Positions 51,456-59,834 of a stretch of 64,000 nucleotides of DNA are shown here, piece by piece. Position 1 is the stretch's first letter; each line of letters begins with the position of its first letter. The DNA is taken from positions 124,001-188,000 of the forward strand of contig CAWDWM010000006.1 of the NCBI GenBank assembly GCA_963806015.1, given 5' to 3'. The stretch is from JAOPZW01 sp963806015 (GTDB lineage: Bacteria; Actinomycetota; Thermoleophilia; Solirubrobacterales; Solirubrobacteraceae). The notes below the pieces were generated by a model that saw only the letters and a list, made by a program, of their open reading frames with translations, did no database searches and was not told the origin of the DNA. A program made the translations under genes and the position numbers.

Positions 51456-52312
51456 GGCTCGATCCCCCGGCGGTCGAGGAACGGCGCCAGCGCGACGAGG
51501 ATCAGCGCGCCGGCCAGCAGCAGCTCGCCGCTGCCCACCGGCGCGTGCAGGGCCGGGTAGGCCTCGAAGGACGCCACGCCGGCCGCACGCGCCACGACGA
51601 CGAGCACGACGAGCACGCCCGCGGAGGCCGCGAAGGCCAGGTCATGGCGCGACCACGGCGTGCGCTCGCGGCGCCCGCCGCGGGCAGCGCCGTAGCCGCG
51701 GACCTCGAGCGTGGCGGCGACGTCGACCGCCCGGTCGAGCGCATTGGTGGCCACCGCGCGCAGCACCGCGATGCGCGGGCCCGGCCGCGGCCGGCACGCG
51801 TGGGCGTCGGCCATGCGCCGCGCGTCACGCATCAGGACGGGCACGAGCCGCGTGGCCAGCGCCGCCGTCAGCGTCGAGCGGAAGGAGACGCGCCGGAAGG
51901 CGCGCAGCAGCTCGTCGGGATCAACGCATGTGGTGAAGAGCGAGCAGCAGAGGATGACCACCAGGACGCGTCCGCCCAGGACGAGGCCATAGACCAGCGC
52001 CTCGACCGTGAGGTCGACCTGCCCGAACGGCGGTACCTCGCCCAGCCGCGCGAACACGGTCAGCCCGTCGCGCACGACGAGCGCGTTGACGATCGCGACC
52101 ACCAGCGCCAGCGGCAGCGTGTAGCGCGCGCTGCGGGCCACCTCGCGCCCCACGCCCGCGGCGGCGGCAGCGCCCAGGACGGCGACGGCCACGGCGCCCA
52201 GCGCGAGCGGATGCTGGAACGCGAGCGCGCAGATGGCCAGTGCCACGCAATAGGCGCCGCCGGCTGCCGCGCGCGCCGCATGCAGGGGGCTGGCCCGTCG
52301 GCGATAGCTCAT
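51452..52312 (-). CDS. ECF transporter T component (EcfT/CbiQ-like)
   Basis: A 286-residue scaffold subunit of the ECF transporter. It has about five to six helices. Two coupling-helix signatures of Ala-Arg-Gly type appear as MADAHACRPRPGPR and ATLEVRGYGAARGG (near residues 190-235), which contact the two ATPase domains. The N-terminal RASPLHAARAAAGGAY and the LFTTCVDPDELLRAFRRV segment also fit EcfT. The ATG at 52312 overlaps the lipoprotein stop. The partners are the double ATPase and the S-component fusion that follow. Confidence 0.88.
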   Translation of the reverse strand: MSYRRRASPLHAARAAAGGAYCVALAICALAFQHPLALGAVAVAVLGAAAAAGVGREVARSARYTLPLALVVAIVNALVVRDGLTVFARLGEVPPFGQVDLTVEALVYGLVLGGRVLVVILCCSLFTTCVDPDELLRAFRRVSFRSTLTAALATRLVPVLMRDARRMADAHACRPRPGPRIAVLRAVATNALDRAVDVAATLEVRGYGAARGGRRERTPWSRHDLAFAASAGVLVVLVVVARAAGVASFEAYPALHAPVGSGELLLAGALILVALAPFLDRRGIEP

Positions 52313-53226
52313 CGCGCCACCGGTAGGGCAATGGGCCGGTCGTGGCTGACCGCCAGCGCGAAGCGCTTGGCGAGCGTGCCTTCCGTGAACGCCCGTGACG
52401 CGGCCGCCACGCCGGCGTCGTCGGTGCCGGTCACCACCCACGTCGGGCGTTCGTCGCCCACCGCGGTGGCGGCCACCAGGCCGGTGCCCGCGCGGAGCGT
52501 CCGCACGGTACGCCCGCGTGCGTCGAGCGCGGCGATCGCGCGACCGCCATCGAGGAGCCGCGCGTAGACGCCGCTGGCCGCCGGCCCGCGCTCGAGCTCG
52601 TCGATCGCGTGATCGTGGCGCAGCACGGTCCACGGGCCGACGAGGACGCGCAGCGTCTGCTCGACGTGCGCGGTGAGCAGGCCACCGGTGGCGGCGGGCA
52701 CGTCGTAGGAGGCAAGTCGCTGGGAGACCTCACGGCACGGCGCGCTACGAGGTGCGGCACATTCGACGCGCACCGGCAGGCGCTTGCCGTCGATGCCGTG
52801 CACGAACGGCTCGGGGAACGAGCCGACCACGGCGGGTACGCGCATCGCGGCGCTCCAGTCGTGGCGATCCCACCACACGCGATCGCCCGCATGCAACCTG
52901 GTCGCCGCGGCGCCGCGCGAGGCCTCGACGCCGTTGACGTAGTAGAACCAGTCGAGCTGCCGGCCCGCGCTGCGCCCGCCGGCGAGCCCGTCGATCGACT
53001 GCACGAAGCCCCCGCCGAAGCGGGTGGCGACCTTCGCGTTTCGCTGCAGCAGACGCATGACGGTCTCCCCGCCGCCCACCGCGGGCGCGGCGCGCTCGCG
53101 GACGGAGCGGGCGCCGAAGTCCTGCGTGATCGTCAGCCTCGTGGCCGCCGGCTTGGCCCCTGCGCCAAGCCCGCAGCCCGAGAGCGCGAGGGTTGCCGTC
53201 AGAACGATGGCCGGCGCCCCCCTCAC
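52309..53226 (-). CDS. DUF4430 lipoprotein (transcobalamin beta-domain-like)
   Basis: A 305-residue surface lipoprotein. The signal ends in ALSGCGLG, so Cys18 is lipid-anchored. Residues 30-125 match the DUF4430 domain, the C-terminal beta domain of transcobalamin and intrinsic factor: ITQDFGAR, VMRLLQRNAKVATRFGGGFV, LDWFYYVNGVEASRG and LHAGDRVWWDRHDW. A second domain of about 170 residues with no recognised family follows, with a cysteine pair. Its place in a B12-riboswitch operon with an ECF importer suggests extracellular cobalamin binding in concert with the toroid domain of the S component. The GTG overlaps the previous stop. Confidence 0.85.
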   Translation of the reverse strand: MRGAPAIVLTATLALSGCGLGAGAKPAATRLTITQDFGARSVRERAAPAVGGGETVMRLLQRNAKVATRFGGGFVQSIDGLAGGRSAGRQLDWFYYVNGVEASRGAAATRLHAGDRVWWDRHDWSAAMRVPAVVGSFPEPFVHGIDGKRLPVRVECAAPRSAPCREVSQRLASYDVPAATGGLLTAHVEQTLRVLVGPWTVLRHDHAIDELERGPAASGVYARLLDGGRAIAALDARGRTVRTLRAGTGLVAATAVGDERPTWVVTGTDDAGVAAASRAFTEGTLAKRFALAVSHDRPIALPVAR

Positions 53227-54374
53227 GACACCGCGAACACCACGCGCGTGCGCGTGCGCTGCAACAAGGTGTCGACGTTGCCCGCGCGGTCGCGCGCCTG
53301 CACGTCGAGCACGTACCGTCCGCGCCCCAGCCGCGCGGGGAGCAGGTAGGACCACGCCTCGCGATCGCCGACGCTGAACCACTTCCCGCGACTGGCGCCG
53401 CAGCGCTTCAGCGTCGCGAAGCGCTCGCTGCGCCCGTCGAAGGTCGCGCAGCGCCCACCGTCGTTGCGCGTGAGGCGCACGCGCACCGCGGCGAGCCCCG
53501 ACGGATCCGGGGCCACGATGCCGCTCAGCGTCCGCGGCCCCCTGCCCCGGCCGAAGCGCTGGCCCTCTCGGATCGAGACGATCTTGCCACGCGGAGCGCG
53601 CCGATCCTTCGTGCCACAGGCGCCATCGTCGCCGGTCGTCACGCAGCCCGAGGCTGCCGCAGACGCGACCGCGCTGCCGCACGCGCCGTCGGCGCCGGTG
53701 GTCACGCAGACCGGCACCGGAGCCGACCGCGACCCGCCCAGGGTCGCACGCAGTGTCGTCGGGCCGGCGCCGGCCAGGACCAGGGTCGCGTGGCCGGTCG
53801 CATCGGTCGTGGCGCTGGCGCCGCCGCCGGCCACCGTCGCCCCGCCCGCGGACTCGGGCGTCGACGTGCCCGGCGTGCCGGTCGTCCGGTACTGGGTGAC
53901 GGTGACGGTGAAGGGCGCCCCGGGCGCGACCGTCGCCGGGACGCCGCCGACCACCAGCGGGAAGACCGTCGGGTTGAAATTCGCGTCGGAGACGTCGACG
54001 AGCATGAGCAGCTCGTCGCCCTCGTTCAGCGCGTCCGTGCACAAGCCGCCGCCGAAGCGATTGCTGATCCACTCGGCCCAGTAGTCGTTGGCCAGGAACG
54101 TGTGCGACTCGCCCAGAATGCTCGACACGAACGGCATGCGATCCCAGTTGCCGGCCGTCGCCTTGTCGAGCGCGGCAGCGGCGCTGTTGCCGTGACACGT
54201 GCTGCCGTCCGCGAGGGTGACGTCGTCGGCGCCGAGCGTCACCGTCGTCGGCGGGAGCAGCGTCGCGGTGCTGCCTTCGACGCGAACGGTGACGGTGGGG
54301 GCCGCACCGGCAACGGTCGGCCATGCGACGACCGCGACCACAATGGCGGCCGGAACGAAGAAGCGTGCTCTCAT
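53223..54374 (-). CDS. Secreted DUF4430-like protein, first gene of the B12 operon
   Basis: A 383-residue exported protein with a signal peptide (residues 1-24, cleavage after VAGA). Residues 25-130 look like a divergent DUF4430 domain (VTVRVEGSTATLLPP, SAAAALDKATAGNWD, YWAEWISNRFGGG, NEGDELLMLVD). A beta-sandwich of Ig-like type follows, then a repeated CVTTGxDGACG segment (two copies, near 53630-53710), then a C-terminal bacterial Ig-like domain ending DVQARDRAGNVDTLL. It has no lipid anchor or wall-sorting motif, so it may be released. The cobalamin riboswitch lies 38 bases upstream of its start, so its synthesis should fall when B12 is plentiful. Confidence 0.8.
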   Translation of the reverse strand: MRARFFVPAAIVVAVVAWPTVAGAAPTVTVRVEGSTATLLPPTTVTLGADDVTLADGSTCHGNSAAAALDKATAGNWDRMPFVSSILGESHTFLANDYWAEWISNRFGGGLCTDALNEGDELLMLVDVSDANFNPTVFPLVVGGVPATVAPGAPFTVTVTQYRTTGTPGTSTPESAGGATVAGGGASATTDATGHATLVLAGAGPTTLRATLGGSRSAPVPVCVTTGADGACGSAVASAAASGCVTTGDDGACGTKDRRAPRGKIVSIREGQRFGRGRGPRTLSGIVAPDPSGLAAVRVRLTRNDGGRCATFDGRSERFATLKRCGASRGKWFSVGDREAWSYLLPARLGRGRYVLDVQARDRAGNVDTLLQRTRTRVVFAVS

Positions 54375-54412
54375 CAGAAGCCACCCCTTTCCACGAGGGC
54401 GTAGGCGCTTGC

Positions 54413-54575
54413 GGTCGGAGGCAGGTCTCCTGGCTCCCGGGCCTACCGCTCCTGCGCCTTCCCGGTCGGCGATGGCCTTCCAGTGGCTCGAGCCCGAAGC
54501 TCGTGCGGGGCGGCGTCCCCGGTCACAGTGGCGGGTCCGCGCCGGTCTCGCACCGGCTTCCCTGGGCCACCGACC
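54413..54575 (-). ncRNA. Cobalamin (AdoCbl-type) riboswitch
   Basis: On the minus strand this contains the textbook B12 riboswitch sequence. The order is GGGAAGCCGGTGCGAGACC (54544-54562), then GCGGACCCGCCACTGTGACC, an internal GAGCCACTGGAAGG-like block, GGGAAGGCGCAGG, and the B12 box GCCAGGAGACCTGC at 54421-54434. P1 pairs 54567-54575 with 54413-54421 (8 of 9 bp). The expression platform is the short stretch to the start of the gene at 54374, which holds the aaagggg ribosome-binding site, so translational control is likely. Confidence 0.95.
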
Positions 54576-54651
54576 ATATGAACGGGCGCCATCCTACACC
54601 GGCGCCAGAGCGCCGCACACCCTCTGTGACGGTCTTGGCCGGCGGCGCGGA

Positions 54652-57174
54652 TCAGAGCCGGCGCGAAAGCGACAGCGCTACGCGTCCGGCAGCCGCGATC
54701 GCAACCCCGACCGCTGCGACGCCCACCGTGATGCGGGCCGCCCCGGCGGTGAGCGGGTCGACGCCGAGCGTGGCCCCGGCCGAGGTGAGGGACAGCAGTG
54801 CCGCGCTGGCGACGGCGATCAGCGCCCACGCCGGGAACGCGACATTGCGCCTCCACGCCAGACCCGGCCGGGCGCGCAGGGTCCACGCGATCGCGACGTT
54901 CGCGACCAGCCACCCGGCCACGGCGGCGGCGATCGCCATGTCCGTGCCCCACCGCTCATGGACGATGAGGAACGTGGGGAGCACGGCGGCCGTGAGCGGG
55001 ACGGCCGTCAGCCCGATGGCGGACAGCTGCGTGTCGTCGAGGAACCGGCGCGCGGGATCGCGCGGGGGGTGGTCCATCGCACCCGGTGCCGGAGGCTCGG
55101 AGACGAAGGCGACCGACGCGCCGACGTCCATGAACAGCTCCAGGATGACGATGTGGACCGGGTGAAACGGGGCGGGCAGCCCCAGCACCAGCGGCACGGC
55201 GACGACCACGACGAGCGCGATCTTGGCCCCGAGATAGAAGGCGACCGCGCGCCGCAGCTGAGAGGCCAGCCCGCGACCGCCCGCCACGGCGCCGACGATC
55301 GTCGGATAGGCGTCGTCGACGAGCACGAGATCGGACGCCTCACGGGCCAGATCGGTCCCGCGCGCACCCATCGCGATGCCGACGTTCGCCGCGGCGAGTG
55401 CCGGCGCGTCGTTGACGCCGTCGCCGGTGACGGCGACCGCCTCGCCCCGGTCCTGGAGGACCCGGACGAGCCGCAGCTTGTCCTCGGGCGTCGCCCGGGC
55501 GATGACGGCCTGGCCGCGCAGCCGCTCGGCGAGCTCGTCGTCGTCGAGCGCGTCGAGCGCCGCGCCACCGTGCAGCACCTCGGGTCCGTCGACCCCGGCC
55601 TCGCGGGCGGCTGCGGCGACCGTGGCGGGGTGATCGCCGCTGACGACGATCGTCCGCACGCCCGCGCGGGCGAGCTCGGCCACGGCATCGCGCACGCCGG
55701 GGCGCAACGGATCGCGGAACGCGGCCAAACCCACGAACGTGAGCCCGTCCTCGGCGTGCGCGGCATCCCGCGGAACCCCTGCGTCATGACGCTCGGCCAC
55801 GGCGACCACCCGCAGCCCGTCCTCAGCGAGCTGCGCGACGCGCGCAAGCTCCAACGCCCGCTCCGTCTCGGCCATGGCGCAAACGGCGAGCACCGCCTCC
55901 GGCGCTCCCTTCGCGGCCACCCACACGCCACCGGACTCGCGCCACACCGCGCTCTCGCGCTTGCGCACCGGATCGAACGGATACCGGCCCAGCTGTTCAC
56001 TCGATGCTCGCCCTCCCGCGGCGTCCAGCAGCGCGCGATCAACCGGGTCCTGTGCCGCCGCCGCCCCGTGGGCCGCGGCCGCCACGGTGAGCACGCGCTC
56101 GCGGTCGCCGTCGATGTGCTCGATCTCGAGCCGGTTCTCGGTCAGCGTCCCGGTCTTGTCGGCGAGCAGCACGGTCATCGCTCCAACGGCCTCGGCCGCA
56201 CGCAGCCGACGCAGGAGCACGCCGTGCTGCGCCAGGCGCAGACCGCCGATCGCCACGAGCACGGTCACCAGGATCGGCAGCTCCTCGGGGATCGTGGCGA
56301 ACGCGAGCGTCAGCCCGTCGAGCAGCATCTCGCGCGCCGGCTGGCCGCGGAGCACGCCGATGAGCGGCACGACAACGCACGCCGCCACCGCCACGATGAG
56401 CGCCGCGCGCGCCAGCTCGGCCATGGCGCCCTGGAGCGGCGTCGGCGGCTCCCGGGCCTCCGCGACGAGCCGGCCGAGGCGGCCGATCTCGGTCTCGGCG
56501 CCGACCGCGACGACGACGCCCTCGCCGGCGCCGGCCACCACGGCACTGCCGGCGTGGACCAGCGAGGACCGCTCGGCCAGCGGCGCTTCGGCGTCGACGG
56601 GCACGGGCCCCTTGGCGGCCGCGACGGGCTCGCCCGTCAGCCTGGACTCGTCGGTGGCCAGGCCGTCGGCCTCGAAAACGCGGGCGTCGGCGGCGACGAC
56701 GCTGCCGGCCGCGACGAGCAGCACGTCGCCGACGACGACCGTGTCGACCGGGACTGCGGCCACGGCGCCCTCCCGCCGGACGAGCGCGTTCGGGGCGCTC
56801 AGGTCGCGCAACGCCCGAAGCGCGCGCTTCGCGCGGACCTCGGAGATCGCCTCGACGGCACTGACCAACGCGATGACCGCGAAGATCGCGATCGCGTCGC
56901 GCAGCTCGCCGAAGATCGCCGAGAGCACGCCGACCACGACCAGCAGCAGCTGAAGGGGCTCCACGACCGACTCGACCAGCTCCCCGAGCACCGCCATGGC
57001 CTGGCTGCCTTCGGTGCGCACGGCCGCCGTGCCGCGCCGCTGCTCGGCCTCCTCGGCCGTCAGGCCCCCTGGGCGGCTGCCGGTCCGCTCCCACACGACC
57101 GCCAGCGACTCTGCATGGACCGGAACGACCGGCACCCGGTCGGCGGGACGCGACGCCGGCGTTGCGCTCGCCAT
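54652..57174 (-). CDS. Cation-translocating P-type ATPase
   Basis: An 840-residue P-type ATPase, P2-like. The cation-ATPase N-domain is followed by the actuator loop DESRLTGEPVAAAKG (TGE at 180-182), the membrane motif ATIPEELPIL (293-302), the phosphorylated Asp339 in LLADKTGTLTEN, the nucleotide-binding AAKGAPEAVL, and the hinge VAVTGDGVNDAPAL. PEEL replaces the PEGL of SERCA-type pumps, as in many bacterial P2-like ATPases of unclear ion. About ten helices are expected. The ATG at 57174 was chosen since upstream in-frame starts run toward the divergent ChrB-like gene. The ion is unknown; Ca, Mn or Mg are candidates. Confidence 0.9.
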   Translation of the reverse strand: MASATPASRPADRVPVVPVHAESLAVVWERTGSRPGGLTAEEAEQRRGTAAVRTEGSQAMAVLGELVESVVEPLQLLLVVVGVLSAIFGELRDAIAIFAVIALVSAVEAISEVRAKRALRALRDLSAPNALVRREGAVAAVPVDTVVVGDVLLVAAGSVVAADARVFEADGLATDESRLTGEPVAAAKGPVPVDAEAPLAERSSLVHAGSAVVAGAGEGVVVAVGAETEIGRLGRLVAEAREPPTPLQGAMAELARAALIVAVAACVVVPLIGVLRGQPAREMLLDGLTLAFATIPEELPILVTVLVAIGGLRLAQHGVLLRRLRAAEAVGAMTVLLADKTGTLTENRLEIEHIDGDRERVLTVAAAAHGAAAAQDPVDRALLDAAGGRASSEQLGRYPFDPVRKRESAVWRESGGVWVAAKGAPEAVLAVCAMAETERALELARVAQLAEDGLRVVAVAERHDAGVPRDAAHAEDGLTFVGLAAFRDPLRPGVRDAVAELARAGVRTIVVSGDHPATVAAAAREAGVDGPEVLHGGAALDALDDDELAERLRGQAVIARATPEDKLRLVRVLQDRGEAVAVTGDGVNDAPALAAANVGIAMGARGTDLAREASDLVLVDDAYPTIVGAVAGGRGLASQLRRAVAFYLGAKIALVVVVAVPLVLGLPAPFHPVHIVILELFMDVGASVAFVSEPPAPGAMDHPPRDPARRFLDDTQLSAIGLTAVPLTAAVLPTFLIVHERWGTDMAIAAAVAGWLVANVAIAWTLRARPGLAWRRNVAFPAWALIAVASAALLSLTSAGATLGVDPLTAGAARITVGVAAVGVAIAAAGRVALSLSRRL

Positions 57175-57239
57175 GTAACGGATGATACGTCGGGTAGGGT
57201 ATCCCGAGACCGTGTGCGCGTCTGGGATCATGGTCTTCC

Positions 57240-57830
57240 GTGGCGCGTGACTGGCTGCTGATCACCGTCTCCACCCCGGGCGGGGGCTCCTCGACGCTAC
57301 GCGTCTACGCCTGGCGCAATCTGCGCAGCCTCGGTGCCCATTACCTGCAGCAGTCCGTGTGCCTGCTGCCCGCGACGCCGAAGACGACGCGCGCGGTGAC
57401 ACGGCTCGTGACGCGCCTGCGCGCCGAGGGCGGCCGCGGCGAGATGCTTCGCATCAGCCTGACGGACTCCAGGCAGGAGGCCGCGGTCATCGATGCGATC
57501 CAGCGCGAGCGGACCGACGAGTACCACGAGGTGGTCGGGAGCACGCGACAGTTCCACGAGGAGCTTCGGCTCGAGCGCCGCCGCGGCCGGGCCACGTACA
57601 CCGAGCTCGAGGAATCCGACGCCGACCTCGCCCGCCATCAGAAATGGCTCGCCGCGATCCGCGCGCGCGACTACTTCGATGCGCCCGGCGGCGAGGAGGC
57701 TGCCGCGGCCGTGGCGTCATGCGAGGAGGCGCTCGCCCGATTCGAGAGCGAGGCACTGTCCGCGGAGCTCGACGAGCACGCGGCGGACGCCGGACCCGGC
57801 CTGCGCGCGGTCGACCGGGCCGACGGCTGA
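57240..57830 (+). CDS. ChrB-like N-terminal domain protein
   Basis: A 196-residue protein with the ChrB N-terminal fold, found in chromate-resistance regulators and stand-alone stress proteins. It begins ARDWLLITVSTPGGGSSTLR, typical of the family, and continues VYAWRNLRSLGAHYLQQSV. The C-terminal half is helical and charged, with LERRRGRATYTELEESD. The chromate-sensing C-terminal domain is missing and no chrA transporter is seen here. The GTG is divergent from the P-type ATPase with a 65-base gap, so it may regulate it. Confidence 0.78.
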   Translation: MARDWLLITVSTPGGGSSTLRVYAWRNLRSLGAHYLQQSVCLLPATPKTTRAVTRLVTRLRAEGGRGEMLRISLTDSRQEAAVIDAIQRERTDEYHEVVGSTRQFHEELRLERRRGRATYTELEESDADLARHQKWLAAIRARDYFDAPGGEEAAAAVASCEEALARFESEALSAELDEHAADAGPGLRAVDRADG

Positions 57831-57880
57831 CGCGCCTGTGGGCAGGCGACGCCCGGACCAAAGCCCGGGCGCCCGCGCTG

Positions 57881-59527
57881 TCAGCGCCTCAGCGCGACGA
57901 CCCTGACCGTCGTCTTGCGCCCATGCACCCCGCGCTCAATCGACGTGAGCTGGCCTCGGGCGCTGTGCCGGGTGGCGAGGGCCCGGCGGTCGCGGGCCGA
58001 CAGGGCGACCGTCACGCGCTTCGAGGCGCCGTGCGCGATCGAGTACGGCGCCCCGCTCGATGGCGCCGCGCGGCGCTTGCCCGAGAACAGGCTCAGCGAC
58101 AGCCGGCCGGCGCAGGGACGCGCGAGCTTCGCCGGGCAGGTCAGGCGCACGCGCGCGCGCCCGCCGCGCGCGAGGGTGACGGTCCCCGTTGCGATGCGCA
58201 CGTTCGGCCCCTCCTTCACCGCCCCGCGGTCGACGTTCTCGCAGTTGTCGGCGACGTTGTCGCGCAGGTCGACGTCAGCGAAGTCCACCTCGGTGCCACA
58301 GTCCACCAGCTCGGCGTTGCCGTCGCGCGCGTCGGTGCTATCCGCGCCGGGGCCGCCGAAGAAGCGGTCGATGCTCGTGCCGCCCTCCATCGAGTCGTCA
58401 CCTGCGCCGCCCGAGAAGGAATCGCCGCCGACCGAGGCCGTCATGGTGTCGTTGCCGTTACCGCCCTGGACGGTGTCGGGCCCCGCCCCACCGTTGAGCG
58501 TGTCGTTGCCGTCGCCCCCACTGACGAGGTCATTGCCCCCCTCGCCCGAAAGCCGGTCGTTGCCGCCGCGTCCCTCGAGCACATCGTCGGAGTTCGCGGT
58601 CTTCGACGGCGGCGATCCGATCAAGGGGCTGCCACCGATGAGGATGTCGTCGAAGTCGCCGCCGCGCAGATGGTTGGGCGCCGAGGTTCCCGTGATCCGG
58701 CCGTCGGCATCGACGTTCTCGATCGTCGAGCGGACGTTGTCCGCGGGCTCCGCGGGGATCTCCGTGCATCCGCTCGCTGAGCCCGGCGTCTTGCCCGAGT
58801 CGTTGGCCACATCGTCGAGCGTGATCGCCCAGAAGACCGTGCTGCAGCGACTGGCGCCGCCGACCCCGAACGGGTTGGACACGTACGTGTCCACTCCCGG
58901 GCCGCCGTCGACGATGTCGATGCTGAACCGCGACTCCTTGATCGTGTCGTCGCCCGCGCCGCCCAGGAGCTGGTGGGTCGGCGGCGGCGGGGGGCTGAGC
59001 AGCTGCGTCGAGCTGAAGCACGAGCTCATGACGCCCTGGCCGTCGCTGCTGATCAGGTCGTCGCCATCGCCGCCGTCGATGACGTCGTTGCCGTTGCAGC
59101 CAACGAGCACGTCGTTGCCGCCTTCGCCATGGATGGTGGCGTCCACCTGCGGCGCGCCGGTCCCGCGGCTGACCGCCGCCTGGTCGTCGCCCGCGCCGAG
59201 GTTCATCACGACAGGGGTCGGCGAGGTCGTGGACGCCGGGCAGACGACGCGCGGAGCGCCGGCCGTCCCCAGCTGATCCAGGGTGCATCCGCTGCCGGCC
59301 TGCATCGGCTGCGACACCACCGCCCCATGCGGTCCCTCGACGACCCAGGCGCTCTGCTGCCGCGCGACACCGATGATGTCCGTCGCCCCGGCCGTGTCCT
59401 GGATGAGCAGGGTGCCATCGACCATCGTGCTGACGTTCGTGGCCGCGCCGGCGCTCGCGGCTCCCACCGCGAGAACCACCAGGGTCAGGACCCCCAGCAA
59501 CGACGAGTACCGAACCGTCTTTCGCAT
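57881..59527 (-). CDS. Secreted hemolysin-type calcium-binding repeat protein
   Basis: A 548-residue exported protein. The signal peptide is residues 1-29 (cleavage after SAGA). Glycine/aspartate-rich RTX-like nonapeptides (GGxGxDxxx) occur around residues 125-165 and 310-400, for example GGNDVLVG, GGDGNDTLNGG and GGAGDDSMEGG; they fold into calcium-filled beta-rolls. A C-terminal basic domain of about 100 residues with a cysteine pair follows the repeats. No catalytic domain is seen, so it is likely structural or adhesive. Its start faces the surface-protein operon at 59835. Confidence 0.87.
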   Translation of the reverse strand: MRKTVRYSSLLGVLTLVVLAVGAASAGAATNVSTMVDGTLLIQDTAGATDIIGVARQQSAWVVEGPHGAVVSQPMQAGSGCTLDQLGTAGAPRVVCPASTTSPTPVVMNLGAGDDQAAVSRGTGAPQVDATIHGEGGNDVLVGCNGNDVIDGGDGDDLISSDGQGVMSSCFSSTQLLSPPPPPTHQLLGGAGDDTIKESRFSIDIVDGGPGVDTYVSNPFGVGGASRCSTVFWAITLDDVANDSGKTPGSASGCTEIPAEPADNVRSTIENVDADGRITGTSAPNHLRGGDFDDILIGGSPLIGSPPSKTANSDDVLEGRGGNDRLSGEGGNDLVSGGDGNDTLNGGAGPDTVQGGNGNDTMTASVGGDSFSGGAGDDSMEGGTSIDRFFGGPGADSTDARDGNAELVDCGTEVDFADVDLRDNVADNCENVDRGAVKEGPNVRIATGTVTLARGGRARVRLTCPAKLARPCAGRLSLSLFSGKRRAAPSSGAPYSIAHGASKRVTVALSARDRRALATRHSARGQLTSIERGVHGRKTTVRVVALRR

Positions 59528-59834
59528 CTCAACCCCCTTGCCAGCGGAGTGCCAGGTCGGACATGGGCGCCATCGAACCAGCGAGCGCTCACGAAACGCT
59601 CACAACGGGGACGGCACGCCTGGCCAAAGGCCGCGGGAACGCAGCGTCCGCGATTGCGTGCCGCTCGACGACCCGGGCGGGGGCCGTGCCGGGGCGTTCT
59701 ACTGACGGGGCCGTCGCACAACTACGGGCGTAGCCCGACCCTGTGGTGCCGAAGCCATAAGTAGGCAACGGAGCGGACACCGCGACAACGAGTCACCGCC
59801 CGCCCGCCCACCCCCCGGTTCAAGGAGCGCTGTC
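59528..59834 (+). other. Divergent non-coding region with a structured leader ahead of the surface operon
   Basis: A 307-base gene-free stretch between the calcium-binding protein gene and the surface-protein operon. A nested hairpin at 59745-59781 pairs ggtg/cacc, ccg/cgg and gcc/ggc with symmetrical aa/aa internal loops and a 7-base loop. A small hairpin (ggcg-type stem near 59722-59736) lies just before it. It may be a regulatory leader for the operon. No known riboswitch was recognised. The Shine-Dalgarno aaggag lies at 59821-59826. Confidence 0.35.

Noticed and set aside
52309..54575. Haem rather than cobalamin uptake for the DUF4430 genes
   Set aside because: The upstream RNA is a clear cobalamin riboswitch, and DUF4430 is the transcobalamin beta domain. 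No haem motif such as NEAT was seen.
54199..57261. A frame of about 1000 codons antisense to the P-type ATPase
   Set aside because: The sense strand has all P-type ATPase motifs, whereas this frame has none and runs across the riboswitch.
59528..59834. Possible cyclic-di-GMP (GEMM) or cyclic-di-AMP riboswitch ahead of the surface operon
   Set aside because: Short resemblances (ggccaaaggcc, gaacgca) are present, but the conserved GEMM segments are not in order and the pairing does not fit. It was kept only as an unassigned structured region.
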